Below are positions 60,447 to 60,724 of a DNA stretch of 60,724 nucleotides, piece after piece. The stretch's first letter is position 1. Each line of letters starts with the position of its first letter. Where the stretch lies: positions 1 to 60,724 of the forward strand of contig CALKMW010000004.1 in NCBI GenBank assembly GCA_938092205.1, read 5' to 3'. This DNA is from an uncultured Pseudomonadales bacterium (lineage in GTDB: Bacteria; Pseudomonadota; Gammaproteobacteria; Pseudomonadales; Porticoccaceae). The notes beneath the pieces were generated by a model. The model did no database searches. It was not told the DNA's origin and saw nothing but the letters and a program-made list of their open reading frames with translations. A program made the position numbers and the translations under genes.

Positions 60447-60724
60447 ATGTCTGATTTACAGTCGCAAAGAATTCTAATTCTCGATTTTGGTTCTCAATAC
60501 ACCCAGCTGATTGCAAGGCGTGTAAGAGAAATTGGTGTTTTCTCAGAAATTCGCCCCTGGGATATCACCGAAGCCGATATCAAAGAATTTAATCCCAATG
60601 GGATTATTCTTTCTGGCGGCCCAGAATCTGTTACCGAAGGTGCAACCGCACCTAGCGCACCAGACTGTGTCTTTACTATGGGCATTCCTGTATTGGGTAT
60701 TTGCTATGGTATGCAAACCATGGC
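60447..60724 (+). CDS. guaA: GMP synthase (glutamine-hydrolysing), 3' truncated by window edge
   Basis: The frame from ATG 60447 is open to the end of the window, 92 codons. It reads as the N-terminal glutamine amidotransferase domain: [28 protein letters not shown] and the nucleophile elbow GICYGMQ. Converts XMP to GMP. It is 73 bases after guaB, with AAGG upstream of the ATG. About four fifths of the gene lies outside. Confidence 0.95.
   Translation, partial: MSDLQSQRILILDFGSQYTQLIARRVREIGVFSEIRPWDITEADIKEFNPNGIILSGGPESVTEGATAPSAPDCVFTMGIPVLGICYGMQTM

Overview
The window is about 60.7 kb of densely packed chromosomal core genome. It holds 68 protein genes, two of them cut by the window edges (sfsA on the left, guaA on the right). 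I see no rRNA, tRNA, CRISPR array, insertion sequence, prophage or integron, and no stretch longer than about 200 bases without a gene. Gene content and order point to a marine gammaproteobacterium with moderately low GC. The neighbourhoods match those of Pseudomonas and E. coli: rplM-rpsI-petABC-sspA-sspB, rsmI/lpoA-yraN-diaA-dolP, metG/mrp-dcd, purM-purN, hda, suhB/trmJ/isc, ndk-rlmN-ispG-hisS-yfgM-bamB-der, xseA/guaB-guaA. A streamlined member of the Cellvibrionales/Porticoccaceae (SAR92-like) is my best guess. That placement is inference from gene order and protein resemblance, not from a search.

Layout. 1-9.5 kb: sfsA, a Rieske ferredoxin, an M15 peptidase, two serine acetyltransferase genes on opposite strands, dgkA, a membrane sensor-like protein divergent from serB, efp followed directly by its modifying enzyme epmA, comF and zapG. 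9.6-16 kb: zapE, ribosomal proteins L13/S9, the bc1 complex (petA plus a fused cytochrome b/c1 gene), sspA-sspB and a thiolase. 17-23 kb: envelope and housekeeping genes dolP-diaA-yraN-lpoA, divergent rsmI, rnt and pyrC. 23-34 kb: argG, the six-gene rnf operon, metG, mrp and dcd. 33-42.5 kb: purM-purN with two envelope proteins of unknown function, a secreted DUF2066 protein coupled to hda, sppA, a DUF2069 membrane protein, wrbA, an arsC-like gene and a TlpA-like lipoprotein. 42.5-50 kb: suhB, trmJ and the complete isc iron-sulfur assembly operon behind an IscR-type promoter. 50-60.7 kb: ndk, rlmN, ispG, hisS, yfgM, bamB, der, xseA, guaB, guaA.

How the genes work together. The isc operon supplies clusters to many products encoded nearby (Rieske proteins, RnfB/C, RlmN, IspG). 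The bc1 and Rnf complexes handle respiratory and low-potential electron flow. SspB with ClpXP, SppA and RNase T serve quality control and RNA maturation. EF-P plus EpmA relieve ribosome stalling. LpoA, DolP and BamB are envelope assembly factors.

I found no convincing undescribed multi-gene system; this is conserved housekeeping DNA. The observations most worth a second look are: a membrane protein beside serB whose cytoplasmic part looks like a decayed class III nucleotide-cyclase fold; the petB-petC fusion; an epmA gene that seems to start at AUA; a terminator ending four bases before the der start codon; a perfect dyad in the rplM promoter spacer; two CysE paralogues lacking the usual C-terminal isoleucine tail; and a run of convergent gene pairs that abut with no gap.
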